NCBI GenBank assembly: GCA_019359675.1
Contig: JAHHGX010000069.1
Location: forward strand, 143,406-207,405
Source of the DNA: Calothrix sp. FI2-JRJ7
GTDB taxonomy: Bacteria; Cyanobacteriota; Cyanobacteriia; Cyanobacteriales; Nostocaceae
Direction of reading: 5' to 3'
DNA length: 64,000 nt
The translations under genes and the position numbers were made by a program. Shown piece by piece: positions 53,673-63,728 of this stretch (its first letter is position 1; the number at the start of each line of letters is the position of its first letter). Below the pieces are notes generated by a model that saw only the letters and a list, made by a program, of their open reading frames with translations, had not been told where the DNA came from and searched no databases.

Positions 53673-53731
53673 GGTGCGTGACGCTACTAGATTACTTACT
53701 TCGTTTAAGAGTTGTTTTAGCGTCACGCACC
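53673..53731. repeat. GGTGCGTGACGCTA inverted repeat before gatA
   Basis: Arms at 53673-53686 and 53718-53731 are perfect over 14 bases. The right arm ends 10 bases before the gatA ribosome site, so the element is in the gatA leader. Relatives are at 36206 and 61630. Confidence 0.8.
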
Positions 53732-53752
53732 CTACTCAATAAAGGAATTATT

Positions 53753-55216
53753 ATGGCATCCATTCGTGAATTACATGAACAATTAGTTAAAAAGGAGCGT
53801 TCAGCGGTTGAAATTGCCCAAGAAGCGCTCAAACGTATAGAGACTTTAGAACCAAAGGTACAAAGTTTCTTGTGTGTGACAGCATCCAAGGCAATGGAAC
53901 AAGCACGCGCTGTGGATGCGAAAATTTCAGCAGGTGAAGAAATCGGCATGTTAGCTGGTATCCCCATCGGGATCAAAGATAATATGTGTACGAAGGGAAT
54001 CGCTACAACTTGCGCTTCACGAATTTTAGAGAATTTTGTTCCACCTTATGAATCAACGGTAACGCAAAAGCTATTCGATGCAGGCGCCGTAATGGTTGGT
54101 AAAACAAATCTCGATGAGTTTGCAATGGGAGGTTCCACAGAAACATCAGCTTATAAAAAAACTGCAAACCCTTGGGACTTATCGCGTGTACCAGGTGGTT
54201 CATCGGGTGGTTCAGCAGCAGCAGTTGCAGCAGGTGAATGTGTTGTGTCGATAGGTTCAGATACAGGTGGTTCCATTCGTCAACCGGCTTCGTTTTGTGG
54301 TGTTGTGGGTATTAAACCTACTTATGGACTTGTCTCACGCTACGGGTTAGTCGCATTTGCTTCTTCGCTCGACCAAATTGGACCTTTTTCGCGTAGCGTT
54401 GAAGATTCGGCTATTTTACTAAATGCGATAGCAGGATATGACCCTAAAGACTCGACGAGTTTAAAAGTTGAAATTCCTGATTATACGGCAAATCTCAAAC
54501 CTGGTTCGATGTCGTATAACGGCAGAAAAATTCGTATTGGTATTATCAAGGAAACTTTTGGTGAAGGTTTAGATGCAACTGTTGAGCAATGTGTCAATAC
54601 TGCTATTGAAAAGCTTAAAGAACTAGGAGCAGAAATCGTTGAAATTTCTTGTCCTCGTTTCCGCTACGGTTTACCAAGCTATTACATTATTGCTCCCTCA
54701 GAAGCTTCTGCGAATTTAGCCCGTTATGACGGTGTTAAATATGGTATGCGTGCAGAAGATGCCGAAAATTTACTATCAATGTACACCCGCACTCGTGCTA
54801 ATGGTTTCGGCGCCGAAGTCAAACGTCGTATCATGATAGGTACCTATGCACTGTCTTCAGGTTACTATGATGCGTATTATCTCAAAGCCCAAAAAGTCCG
54901 CACTTTAATTAAACAAGACTTTGAGAGCGCATTTGAAAAAGTCGATGTTTTAGTATCTCCGGTTGCTCCCACAACTGCATTCAAAGCAGGAGAGAAAACA
55001 ACCGACCCATTGAGTATGTATTTAATTGACTTGATGACGATCCCTGTTAACTTAGCTGGATTACCTGGTATAAGTGTACCATGTGGTTTTGATAATGAGG
55101 GAATGCCAATAGGTTTACAGTTGGTAGGTAATGCGTTGCGGGAAGATTTGTTGTTCCAAGTTGCTTATGCATACGAGCAAGCAACAGATTGGCATTCACG
55201 TGAACCCAAAATTTAA
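53753..55216 (+). CDS. gatA: Glutamyl-tRNA(Gln) amidotransferase subunit A
   Basis: Amidase subunit of GatCAB, which turns Glu-tRNA(Gln) into Gln-tRNA(Gln). It has 487 residues from ATG 53753 (AAAGGAA at 53741-53747); an upstream in-frame start at 53678 would translate the palindromic repeat and is rejected. The amidase signature with the Lys-cisSer-Ser triad is visible: [15 protein letters not shown] (Lys), [20 protein letters not shown] and [21 protein letters not shown]-terminal [20 protein letters not shown] is usual. It stands alone, as gatA does in cyanobacteria. Confidence 0.96.
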   Translation: MASIRELHEQLVKKERSAVEIAQEALKRIETLEPKVQSFLCVTASKAMEQARAVDAKISAGEEIGMLAGIPIGIKDNMCTKGIATTCASRILENFVPPYESTVTQKLFDAGAVMVGKTNLDEFAMGGSTETSAYKKTANPWDLSRVPGGSSGGSAAAVAAGECVVSIGSDTGGSIRQPASFCGVVGIKPTYGLVSRYGLVAFASSLDQIGPFSRSVEDSAILLNAIAGYDPKDSTSLKVEIPDYTANLKPGSMSYNGRKIRIGIIKETFGEGLDATVEQCVNTAIEKLKELGAEIVEISCPRFRYGLPSYYIIAPSEASANLARYDGVKYGMRAEDAENLLSMYTRTRANGFGAEVKRRIMIGTYALSSGYYDAYYLKAQKVRTLIKQDFESAFEKVDVLVSPVAPTTAFKAGEKTTDPLSMYLIDLMTIPVNLAGLPGISVPCGFDNEGMPIGLQLVGNALREDLLFQVAYAYEQATDWHSREPKI

Positions 55217-55236
55217 AAAATAAAAAACAAACCCGT

Positions 55237-55264
55237 GTAAAGACGCGATTTATCGCGTCTTTAC
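55237..55264. terminator. GTAAAGACGCGATTTATCGC palindrome
   Basis: A 28-base palindrome of the GTAGAGACG family between the convergent gatA and RodZ-like genes, followed by a T run on the + strand. It is a probable bidirectional terminator. Confidence 0.75.
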
Positions 55265-55286
55265 ATTTTTTTGCGTCTCTACATTT

Positions 55287-56159
55287 TTATGGTGTTGGGG
55301 AAGGTGTTGGTGTGGCGCCAGTTTCAGGAGTATACTTCACATCTCGGACACTACCTTGAGGACCCATTGCTGTAGCAGGTTGCTTATTCGGGGATACTAA
55401 AACAGCACCAGCATTACCCGAACGTATCGAAACCTCTTTCAAAGCTTTCCACGTTCTTTTTTCTCCTTTATTTAAGGTTCCTTCAAAATCAGTTTTTCCA
55501 TCGACTTTGACTCGTATCCACGAACTATCTTGCAATTCAACACCAACTTCAACCCCTTCCCCAGCTTGAATAGTTGGTGTTGTTGTTGGTGTTGGTGTTG
55601 TTTGAGGGGTAGAAGCTAATGTTGGTGATGGTGATGCTGACGCGATAGGAGGGCTTGTTGGACTTGATGTTGGGTTTGGTAACGATGATACCACCGGAGA
55701 AGTTTTAGAAATAACTGCTGTTTTAGTAGTATTACTTTTGCTTTGAGCTACCGACTCAGTTCCTCGACGAGGAACAAGAATATAAATAAGTCCTAAAGAA
55801 GCGGCAACTAGTAGTAAGATATACGGTACCGCTAGAGGTATATATAAACTTTGTTTCTTTTCAACGTCTTGTGGTTCGCTTTCAGTTGGTACGGGTAAAA
55901 ATACATCACCAAAGTTTGTGGTTAGTGCGGCGCCATCAATGCCGATAGCATCACAATAGCGGCGAATGAATCCCTGTACAAAAACTGCTTCGGGAAGAAC
56001 CTCAGCATTTCCCTCTTCTATGGCTTGTATGAACGCTGGGCGTATCCGCGTATGTACTGCGATTTCATCTATACTTATAGATTTGTCTTCGCGTCGTTTG
56101 CGTAAGTAAGCCCCAATCTCCTTTAATTGCTCTATTTGAGCCTCATTCCCTAACTTCAC
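55287..56159 (-). CDS. RodZ-like helix-turn-helix membrane protein
   Basis: A 290-residue protein. An N-terminal HTH_25 domain (LKEIGAYLRKRREDKSISID to about residue 80, with VFVQGFIRRYCDAIGID) is followed by one membrane span (IPLAVPYILLLVAASLGLIY near residue 118), a Ser/Thr/Pro-rich linker and a C-terminal DUF4115 domain (EVGVELQDSSWIRVKVDGK). This is the layout of RodZ, which ties MreB to the membrane in cell-shape control. The last residues are a TPTPSPTP tail. A second HTH_25 protein is encoded 1.3 kb away. Confidence 0.88.
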   Translation of the reverse strand: MKLGNEAQIEQLKEIGAYLRKRREDKSISIDEIAVHTRIRPAFIQAIEEGNAEVLPEAVFVQGFIRRYCDAIGIDGAALTTNFGDVFLPVPTESEPQDVEKKQSLYIPLAVPYILLLVAASLGLIYILVPRRGTESVAQSKSNTTKTAVISKTSPVVSSLPNPTSSPTSPPIASASPSPTLASTPQTTPTPTTTPTIQAGEGVEVGVELQDSSWIRVKVDGKTDFEGTLNKGEKRTWKALKEVSIRSGNAGAVLVSPNKQPATAMGPQGSVRDVKYTPETGATPTPSPTP

Positions 56160-56394
56160 TTGATTCTCCTCTTATCCACCTATGCTTATTCAATAGAGAA
56201 AGTACTGATTTTTATGTATATAATTAAACTAATTAATCCCAATTATAAGAATTCATATTTGCCAATCGTATCTCTAATTTAATAGAGTACCAAATTTAGT
56301 CACAAAAATAATAATGATTGTGTTTAGAATTACCTGAAGGAGGGCAGGAAAGCTGATACATATAATACATTTACTCCCCAAGTTTCTTCTTGGT

Positions 56395-57237
56395 ATGGGG
56401 CTGCTAGTTATTCTTGCTTACATCGCAACGTGCTTATTTTTATACGCACGACAGCATAAGTATCTTTTTTATCCTTCGTCAGAAATTGAAAAAACACCTG
56501 CTGCTTATGATGTACCTTTTGAAGAAGTTTGGATACCTGTAAGTTCGAGTAGCAATGAGCGAATTTACGCTTGGTGGATGGATAATTCTAAGTACTCAAA
56601 TGGTAAAGTGCTACTCTATCTCCACGGTAACGCAGCTAACATTGGCGCCAATGTTTATGCAGCAACTGGATATTACAAAGCAGGGTTTTCAGTATTGTTA
56701 ATTGATTATCGAGGATTTGGGCTGAGTGTTGGTAAGCATCCTACTGAAAAGAGTGTTTACGAAGATGCGTCCACAGCTTGGAATTATTTGGTAACACAAA
56801 AGAAAGTACCTGCTCACAACATCTATATATATGGACACTCGTTAGGTGGTGCCGTTGCGATAGAATTAGCCACAAAGCATCCAGAAGCTGCCGGGTTGAT
56901 TGTGGAAAGCACTTTCACATCAATACGAAATGTGATTGTAGCTCGGAAACTTTTCCGGTTTTTCCCCGTCAAGTTAATTCTGAAACAAAATTTTGATTCA
57001 ATCAGTAAAATAGCACTGATAAAAATACCTATCCTATTAATTCACGGCGCCGAGGATTCAACAGTTCCAGCGTTTATGAGTAAACAGCTGTATAATGCGG
57101 CTCCAAAGCCCAAAGAAATACTAATTGTTCCTGGTGCAGACCATAACAACGTTGGAGAGTTCGCTCCCGGAGTATATTTAAAAGCTGTGCAGTCTTTTAT
57201 AAAACTAATTGAAGCGAGACGACCAACTATTTATTAG
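56395..57237 (+). CDS. Alpha/beta hydrolase (BEM46/ABHD13-like)
   Basis: A 280-residue hydrolase. It begins with a membrane anchor (LLVILAYIATCLFLYAR), then the oxyanion region LLYLHGNAANIGAN, the nucleophile Ser in IYGHSLGGAVAIEL (near residue 143), the Asp in LIHGAEDSTVPAF and the His in PGADHNNVGEF, a complete triad. YLFYPSSEIEKTPAAYDVPF is typical of the family. The GGAGGG site upstream is 40 bases from ATG 56395, so a start further upstream in the same frame is possible. Substrate unknown; a peptidase or esterase activity is usual. Confidence 0.88.
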   Translation: MGLLVILAYIATCLFLYARQHKYLFYPSSEIEKTPAAYDVPFEEVWIPVSSSSNERIYAWWMDNSKYSNGKVLLYLHGNAANIGANVYAATGYYKAGFSVLLIDYRGFGLSVGKHPTEKSVYEDASTAWNYLVTQKKVPAHNIYIYGHSLGGAVAIELATKHPEAAGLIVESTFTSIRNVIVARKLFRFFPVKLILKQNFDSISKIALIKIPILLIHGAEDSTVPAFMSKQLYNAAPKPKEILIVPGADHNNVGEFAPGVYLKAVQSFIKLIEARRPTIY

Positions 57238-57453
57238 AGAAACCTGGTTTCTGACAGGCGCCGATTTAAACAATTACACCTAAGTGAGGATGTAATTGTT
57301 GATATTTTAGTGCGTTTATAAAAATGACTTTGGTGGTTCAAAATACCTGATGGATTGATACACAAAAATCCGGAATCACCCGCAATCAAGAGAATAAATT
57401 ACACAGGGGAAGCTTTTTCGCTCTTATAAATATTATTGGTTTAGACAAAGATT

Positions 57454-58563
57454 ATGACAGCTGTATACTCACTAAGTATTCCTGGAAAATCAGCTATTGA
57501 TATCAGCCAAGACGAACTACGGTCAATCTTAGGCGAAATTGAAGCAGAGCTACATCGCAGCAAAGTTTACCGTCGTGCGTTAGCTACTGTAAAAAAAATG
57601 TTCGGAGAATCTTCTGAACAAGCAAGTCAGTTATTTAAAGCTGTGGGACGTGAAGCAATAGGTTTAGCTTTTCATCAGTTTGCTAAACAGCAACAACAAA
57701 TAAAGGAAGTCCAACCAGATGCTGCTTCATCTCAGGATTCTGTAAATAACGAAGAAAAAATTGAATTAGAAGAAAACGTAAATCATTCTGTTGAACATAA
57801 CTTAGAACCGAACGGTGATTTATCAGAATGCTTAACCAGCGCAAAGTTTCATTCCAAAGCAGAACATGAAACTGATGCAGTAGCAGACAATGGTAATTCA
57901 CCTAGTGTAGAAGTTAAAAGCGCTGGTAAGTCCAACTTATCGTTACCGTGGTTGAACAAGAACAAAAACAAAAAACCTTCCAAGGCAGAACTTGCTCTTG
58001 TTGCAGCAGCAGAACAACGCATCAAAACTTTAAACGACATTGGTCAACAATTGCGACAAGCACGTGAGTTGAAAGGAATGTCACTGACTCAGTTGAATAT
58101 CTATACCCATGTACCCGTCCATCAAATGGAAGCAATTGAGAATGGGAAATGGGAAAATCTACCTGAAGAAGTATATGTTCGTGGGTTCATTCGTGTGATG
58201 GGTAATGCATTGGGATTAAATGGAACTAATTTAGTTGCTTCTTTACCTGCTCCCGAACCAGCAAAAACAATAGCGCCAGTTTGGTATAAAGAGCAAAAAA
58301 GCTCTAGTGGTGGAATAGGGCTTAACATTAAACCGATGCATTTATATGTAGGTTACACCGCACTTGTTGCAGGCGCCGTTAGTGGATTATCATTAATGTC
58401 GCAGCAAGCAGAAGCAAAACGACTACTGCCCGATACCAACACACCTTCATCTTCATCTTTCACTCAAACATCTAAAGATAAAGAAACAAACACCAAACCC
58501 GGATTACAATCCAACGGTAAAGTTTCAGTGGGCGCCGACATTGCACCACCTGAAGCTTTGTAA
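57454..58563 (+). CDS. Helix-turn-helix (RodZ-like) protein with long N-terminal helix region
   Basis: A 369-residue protein. Residues 1-90 are helical (SQDELRSILGEIEAELHRSK) with no named domain. An acidic linker follows, then an HTH_25 domain at about 185-260 (IGQQLRQARELKGMSLTQLN, VYVRGFIRVMGNALGLNG), a possible membrane span (MHLYVGYTALVAGAVSGLSL near 300) and a short Ser/Thr-rich tail. It lacks the DUF4115 domain of the RodZ-like neighbour. It may be a shortened paralogue that binds a partner through the HTH. Its stop overlaps the start of a palindromic repeat. Confidence 0.82.
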   Translation: MTAVYSLSIPGKSAIDISQDELRSILGEIEAELHRSKVYRRALATVKKMFGESSEQASQLFKAVGREAIGLAFHQFAKQQQQIKEVQPDAASSQDSVNNEEKIELEENVNHSVEHNLEPNGDLSECLTSAKFHSKAEHETDAVADNGNSPSVEVKSAGKSNLSLPWLNKNKNKKPSKAELALVAAAEQRIKTLNDIGQQLRQARELKGMSLTQLNIYTHVPVHQMEAIENGKWENLPEEVYVRGFIRVMGNALGLNGTNLVASLPAPEPAKTIAPVWYKEQKSSSGGIGLNIKPMHLYVGYTALVAGAVSGLSLMSQQAEAKRLLPDTNTPSSSSFTQTSKDKETNTKPGLQSNGKVSVGADIAPPEAL

Positions 58564-58680
58564 TTGATCCCCCCACGCTCTCAGGGGGGACAATAAATGG
58601 GGTCTTAGCCATCTTGACAAAAGGGGAGATTAATTTATAGTCTCTTAGCCCCCTGAGACGCGGGGGGTGGGAGATCAATT
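58562..58680. repeat. AATTGATCCCCCC-bounded palindromic element
   Basis: A 119-base element with inverted ends: AATTGATCCCCCCACGCTC at 58562 and its imperfect complement ending at 58680 (GGGGGGTGGGAGATCAATT). It also has inner TCTCAGGGGG/CCCCCTGAGA arms. The AATTGATC ends and lack of a gene suggest a MITE-like element. A CTCTGTG heptamer repeat follows at 58718-58752. Confidence 0.75.
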
Positions 58681-58796
58681 CGACTATTTTCATATAAACC
58701 AAAAATATAACTAGTAAAATCTCTGTGTTCTCTGTGCCTCTGTGGTAAAAAAGACTTTACGCTACGCAAAATGTATCAATATTTTACCGTATATTG

Positions 58797-58823
58797 AACC
58801 TTATATTTATCTTTTATGCTACA
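58797..58823. repeat. 27-base direct repeat, copy A (dus 5' region)
   Basis: This sequence is identical to 59588-59614. It resembles the leader and first codons of the dus gene (59683-59712: TATATTTATCTTTTATGCTG). It overlaps the 3' end of the methyltransferase gene, whose last codons and TAA are the complement of the copied dus start. Confidence 0.85.
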
Positions 58824-59416
58824 GTCGGTTTCATATAAAAACTATATATGTGTGTATTCGATTTATCCTCTAAATTCTTATACTCTGTTGTTGACAGAGG
58901 GGAGAAAAAGTACGGATGGAATTGACCTAAGCTTTCGCAAGTCTCTAGTGGAAAAGGCTTTCTTTCTGGAACGTTATCCCATCCTATAATTAGCACACCA
59001 CCTTGACTCAGGCATTGAAAACATACGCTAAATGCTTTTTCCACCTCTTTCTTATCATTCAATCCCCACCCAAAAACTCCATTACAGATAACTAAGTCAA
59101 GATAATTTTCTGGAAAGTGAGTATTTAAATCGCTCATTGAGCCAATAATGTGGTTTTTGGCTCCATAAATTTTTTTGAGGGGATTGATATCTATTGTCCA
59201 GTATTCTTTTTGTTTAAACCATCTCTTATAGTGCTTTGTATAAGAACCACATCCGACAAATAGTACTTTCTTAAATTCTTGATGTTTGACAAAATAGGGA
59301 ATAATTTTTTGCTCCAATATATAGCGGTCATGGGTGATAATGGGTATATCCCAACCCATAACTGTGTGTCCAACTACCTTTAAGCCTCTCACAATTCTGC
59401 GTATATCGGTTAACAT
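58814..59416 (-). CDS. SAM-dependent methyltransferase, class I
   Basis: A 200-residue protein with the Rossmann-type SAM motif I VLFVGCGSYTKHY near residue 52, motif II acid in WTIDINPLKKIYG, and DLVICNGVFGWGLNDKKEVE plus GGVLIIGWDNVPERKPF as motifs for later strands. It resembles small methyltransferases of lipopolysaccharide/polysaccharide loci; the substrate is unknown. It lies alone on the minus strand between two copies of a dus-derived direct repeat (58797-58823, 59588-59614). The left copy provides its stop codon, so it arrived as a unit between the repeats. Confidence 0.85.
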   Translation of the reverse strand: MLTDIRRIVRGLKVVGHTVMGWDIPIITHDRYILEQKIIPYFVKHQEFKKVLFVGCGSYTKHYKRWFKQKEYWTIDINPLKKIYGAKNHIIGSMSDLNTHFPENYLDLVICNGVFGWGLNDKKEVEKAFSVCFQCLSQGGVLIIGWDNVPERKPFPLETCESLGQFHPYFFSPLSTTEYKNLEDKSNTHIYSFYMKPTVA

Positions 59417-59587
59417 TTTTACAATTGCTATTATAGCTGTCTTTTTTTATACATTACAATTTTAGGAAAGTTAATTTAAGATCAAATTAAGGTAAAGATA
59501 AAATAAAACTAATAAGATGGAACCACTTTTTGCGTCAATATCACCAGTACTCTTATTTTAAAGGGCTTGAAATATAGTACCCTGTAT

Positions 59588-59634
59588 AACCTTATATTTA
59601 TCTTTTATGCTACAACTGTCTCCACATCTGATGT
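59588..59634 (+). repeat. Direct repeat copy B: truncated start of dus
   Basis: It begins with the 27 bases shared with copy A and goes on as ATGCTACAACTGTCTCCACA, i.e. the first residues of Dus (MLQLSPHL). It diverges after that and has no open frame of use. The true dus start is 95 bases further on. Confidence 0.85.
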
Positions 59635-59702
59635 TATGGCTCAGAGCGCACCCTACGTAATGTAAAAATATAGAAGCTATGTGAATTTTATATTTATCTT
59701 TT

Positions 59703-60755
59703 ATGCTGCAACTGTCTCCCCATCTCAAAGCAAGACTCGCTACACCTCTAAAAATAGGCGCCCTCTCAGTCAACAGTCGTGTGCTTCAATCTCCTTTATC
59801 TGGTGTAACAGATTTGGTGTTCCGGCGCCTTGTTCGTCGTTATGCTCCTGAGTCAATGTTATATACCGAGATGGTTCACGCTTCTAGGTTGCAACATATA
59901 AAGGAAATTCCAATTATTATGGAGATTGACCCAAACGAGCGTCCGGTAAGTATTCAATTATTTGATTGCCGTCCACATTTTTTAGCTGAAGCTGCACAAA
60001 AAGCGGTTGCTGAAGGCGCCGATACTGTGGATATAAATATGGGGTGTCCGGTAAATAAAATTACTCGCAAGGGTGGGGGTTCTTCGCTGTTACGACAACC
60101 AGAAGTAGCTGAGGAAATAGTAAGAGAAATAGTTAAGGCAGTGAATGTACCAGTCACCGTAAAAACACGTATTGGATGGGATGACGCAGAGATTACGATA
60201 CTTGATTTTGCTCTTCGTATGCAAAATGCAGGCGCCCAGATGATTACTGTACATGGTCGTACTCGTGCCCAAGGTTATACAGGTAACGCGCGTTGGGAAT
60301 GGATAGGAAAGGTAAAACAAGTATTAGATATTCCAGTAATTGCCAACGGGGATATATTTTCTGTAGAATCGGCAGTGCGATGCTTAGAAGAAACAGGCGC
60401 CGATGGTGTAATGTGTTCGCGTGGGACTTTGGGATATCCGTTTTTAGTAGGAGAAATTGATTATTTTTTAAAGACAGGGAAAATATTAGCAGCGCCAACA
60501 CCTGTACAAAGACTCGAATGTGCCAAAGAACATTTAGAAGCGTTGTATGAATATAAAGGAGAACGCGGTATTTACCAAGCGCGTAAACATATGGCTTGGT
60601 ACGCAAAAGGATTTGTTGGCGCCTCTGAATTACGTAGTGACTTGAATAAAATAGAAACCGTAGAGCAAGGAGTTGAGTTACTCAATAAAGCAATTAACAA
60701 ATTAGCTATGGGTTACGAAGTTATCGAGGAAAAAGAAGTTGTGATGTCACAATAA
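59703..60755 (+). CDS. dusB: tRNA-dihydrouridine synthase
   Basis: FMN enzyme that reduces uridines in tRNA to dihydrouridine. The 350-residue protein has the Dus start SRVLQSPLSGVTDLVFRRLV, then YTEMVHA, and SIQLFDCRP. The catalytic Cys is in DINMGCPVNKITRKGGGSSL near residue 116. VTVKTRIGWDD, MITVHGRTRAQGYTGNARWE, IANGDI and GADGVMCSRGTLGYPF carry the FMN-binding residues. The B-type is inferred from GGGSSLLR and length. Its first codons have two broken copies upstream. Confidence 0.95.
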   Translation: MLQLSPHLKARLATPLKIGALSVNSRVLQSPLSGVTDLVFRRLVRRYAPESMLYTEMVHASRLQHIKEIPIIMEIDPNERPVSIQLFDCRPHFLAEAAQKAVAEGADTVDINMGCPVNKITRKGGGSSLLRQPEVAEEIVREIVKAVNVPVTVKTRIGWDDAEITILDFALRMQNAGAQMITVHGRTRAQGYTGNARWEWIGKVKQVLDIPVIANGDIFSVESAVRCLEETGADGVMCSRGTLGYPFLVGEIDYFLKTGKILAAPTPVQRLECAKEHLEALYEYKGERGIYQARKHMAWYAKGFVGASELRSDLNKIETVEQGVELLNKAINKLAMGYEVIEEKEVVMSQ

Positions 60756-60762
60756 TAAAGTT

Positions 60763-61179
60763 TTATGGTGGCGGATGCCTGCCTAAAATTTCCTCTTCTG
60801 CCCGAATTGCTAATATTAATGCACGATTCATACGTAAAGCATCAATAGTTGCTCGTCCTGTGGCAGTCAAGCCAATAACTCGTACACCATCCCACTCAAA
60901 ATGTTCTTTCCATATTTGTTGACGAGGATTAAAGATTTTAACAGTTCCCCCTGTTTGCGGGTCTTTAACTATTTGTCGAGCAGATTTATGTAATGAGCAG
61001 GACACACAAGCAAGCGCCAAATTATTTTCTACCGTTTGCCCACCTGCCACAATAGGTGTGACATGATCAATGTGAAATGTCGCTTCTTGTCCTGCTTGAG
61101 ATAAACCGCAATACTCGCAGCGATTACCTGCCCTTTGAATAACTAATCTACGTAAAGAAGCTGAAATTGATGTTGACAT
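60763..61179 (-). CDS. HNH endonuclease
   Basis: A 138-residue nuclease with zinc-binding CEYC (Cys22, Cys25), the core HIDHVTPIVAGGQTVENNLA with the catalytic His and Asn, and a second Cys pair CVSCSLHKSARQ. The C-terminal WDGVRVIGLTATGRATIDAL segment is typical of cyanobacterial HNH proteins that travel with a small partner. The gene is directly behind the 69-residue frame on the same strand (stop and start adjacent). Its stop is 7 bases from the dus stop, convergent. DNA target and purpose are unknown; it could be a degraded mobile or defence function. Confidence 0.9.
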   Translation of the reverse strand: MSTSISASLRRLVIQRAGNRCEYCGLSQAGQEATFHIDHVTPIVAGGQTVENNLALACVSCSLHKSARQIVKDPQTGGTVKIFNPRQQIWKEHFEWDGVRVIGLTATGRATIDALRMNRALILAIRAEEEILGRHPPP

Positions 61180-61389
61180 TTATAGTTTTTTCGTAACTCG
61201 CTGTGACCTCAAGCGAAGTAAAGATAAAAAATCTGACAATTCGACTAATCCTTCTGCTTCTTGACGTTCTTCGTCAGTCAGCAGTTCGCCTGCATCCTGA
61301 CGGTCTAACAAAAATTGAAGACGTTTTTGAACTGCGCTAGGAAGCAAAAATGGTGTTAATTCCGCTGGTATCTCAATTACCTCAGACAT
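61180..61389 (-). CDS. Small partner protein of the HNH nuclease
   Basis: A 69-residue, acidic then basic protein: VIEIPAELTPFLLPSAVQKR, LLDRQDAGELLTDEERQEAE and GLVELSDFLSLLRLRSQRV. It is predicted all-helical. Small helical proteins of this type are found immediately before HNH nucleases in several cyanobacteria, which suggests a regulator or antitoxin-like role; I know of no proof. Its stop codon touches the nuclease start. Confidence 0.7.
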   Translation of the reverse strand: MSEVIEIPAELTPFLLPSAVQKRLQFLLDRQDAGELLTDEERQEAEGLVELSDFLSLLRLRSQRVTKKL

Positions 61390-61731
61390 ATTGATAACTC
61401 ACATTCATTAATTTGGATGAAGTTGTTACTCCTTTTAAATATAGTATAGTGCTGCTCGATGCGCTCTTCAGGTGTAGACGTAGCGAATCTACAAAAAAGT
61501 TGTAATGCTGCATCCGCTAACATTGCTTATAATTATCATTGCTATCAATAAAGTCAAACAGGAATTCTGTATATTTAGCTACATTTTATTTAAATATTAA
61601 GTTATCATGACATAATACAGATGAAGTAGGGTGCGTGACAGCCATTACAACCCAAAAACAGAAGAGTAATTAAACTGCTGTCACGCACCATCAACCAATG
61701 AAGGCGCCACTCAACAATTCAGGCAACATTT
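61390..61731. other. Intergenic region with a GGTGCGTGACAGC inverted repeat
   Basis: The gap between divergent genes holds an inverted repeat with arms GGTGCGTGACAGC (61630-61642) and its complement (61677-61689), related to those at 36206 and 53673. Here too it ends about 40 bases before a start codon. No gene or RNA is recognised in the rest. Confidence 0.7.
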
Positions 61732-62259
61732 ATGCAAAAGTCAGATAAAGTAAAACGATATTTTTCAAAACTTTATAAAAGTTCTCCACATCAGCCGAAC
61801 TTCTCCTATAGACAAATTTTACTGTCAGGTGTAGGCAGCTTCTTAGGCATAGCATCTTTAGTATACCTATCATTACATACAAACTATCCATTAATAGCGG
61901 CGCCCTTCGGAGCAAGTGCAGTACTGTTATATGCTGTACCAGAAAGTCCTCTAGCACAACCTCGTAACGTAATTGGAGGGAATATTCTCGGAGCTTTAAC
62001 CTGTATTATTTTGGTTCATTTATTTGGGTCAGCTCCGTGGGTTCAAGCAGCTTCAGTTGCAGTGGCAATTAAATTAATGCTGCTAACAAAAACAGTTCAT
62101 CCTCCCGGTGGAGCAGTAGCACTTGTTGGAGCAATGAGTCACGCTTCGTGGGGATTTCTATTTGCCCCAGTCTTAGCAGGGTCAATAATTATACTCTCCT
62201 GCACATATGCTTTTAATAATTTAGTAGCAAAAAGAACTTACCCCAAACATTGGATTTAA
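61732..62259 (+). CDS. HPP family membrane protein
   Basis: A 175-residue protein with four predicted spans. The HPP signature is TVHPPGGAVALVGA near residue 123, with APFGASAVLLYAVPESPLAQ and RNVIGGNILGALTCIILVHL before it. Proteins of this family have been linked to nitrite transport across chloroplast and cyanobacterial membranes (established for some members). No nitrogen gene is adjacent here, so the substrate is not fixed by context. Confidence 0.88.
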   Translation: MQKSDKVKRYFSKLYKSSPHQPNFSYRQILLSGVGSFLGIASLVYLSLHTNYPLIAAPFGASAVLLYAVPESPLAQPRNVIGGNILGALTCIILVHLFGSAPWVQAASVAVAIKLMLLTKTVHPPGGAVALVGAMSHASWGFLFAPVLAGSIIILSCTYAFNNLVAKRTYPKHWI

Positions 62260-63556
<1,297 letters not shown>

Positions 63557-63568
63557 TATACATAATAG

Positions 63569-63689
63569 GTAGGTTGGGTTACGCTACGCGGGAACCCAAC
63601 AGGAATTTTGTTGATGCTAGGTTACTTTACTCTTAGGGAAATCCTTTGGATTACGGTTAGTAAGAGCAACCCAACATAACCCAACCTAC
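63569..63689. repeat. GTAGGTTGGGTT inverted-repeat element behind por
   Basis: Perfect 12-bp ends GTAGGTTGGGTT and AACCCAACCTAC about 120 bases apart, with inner GGGAACCCAAC and AACCCAACATA. It looks like a MITE-type element and may end the por transcript. A short relative is at 36311. Confidence 0.75.
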
Positions 63690-63728
63690 AATCAACTTTT
63701 TGAACAAAAAACGCACAAAAACAAGAAA

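Noticed and set aside
53678..53752. Longer gatA start
   Set aside because: It would translate the palindromic repeat; AAAGGAA fits ATG 53753 and the family starts there.
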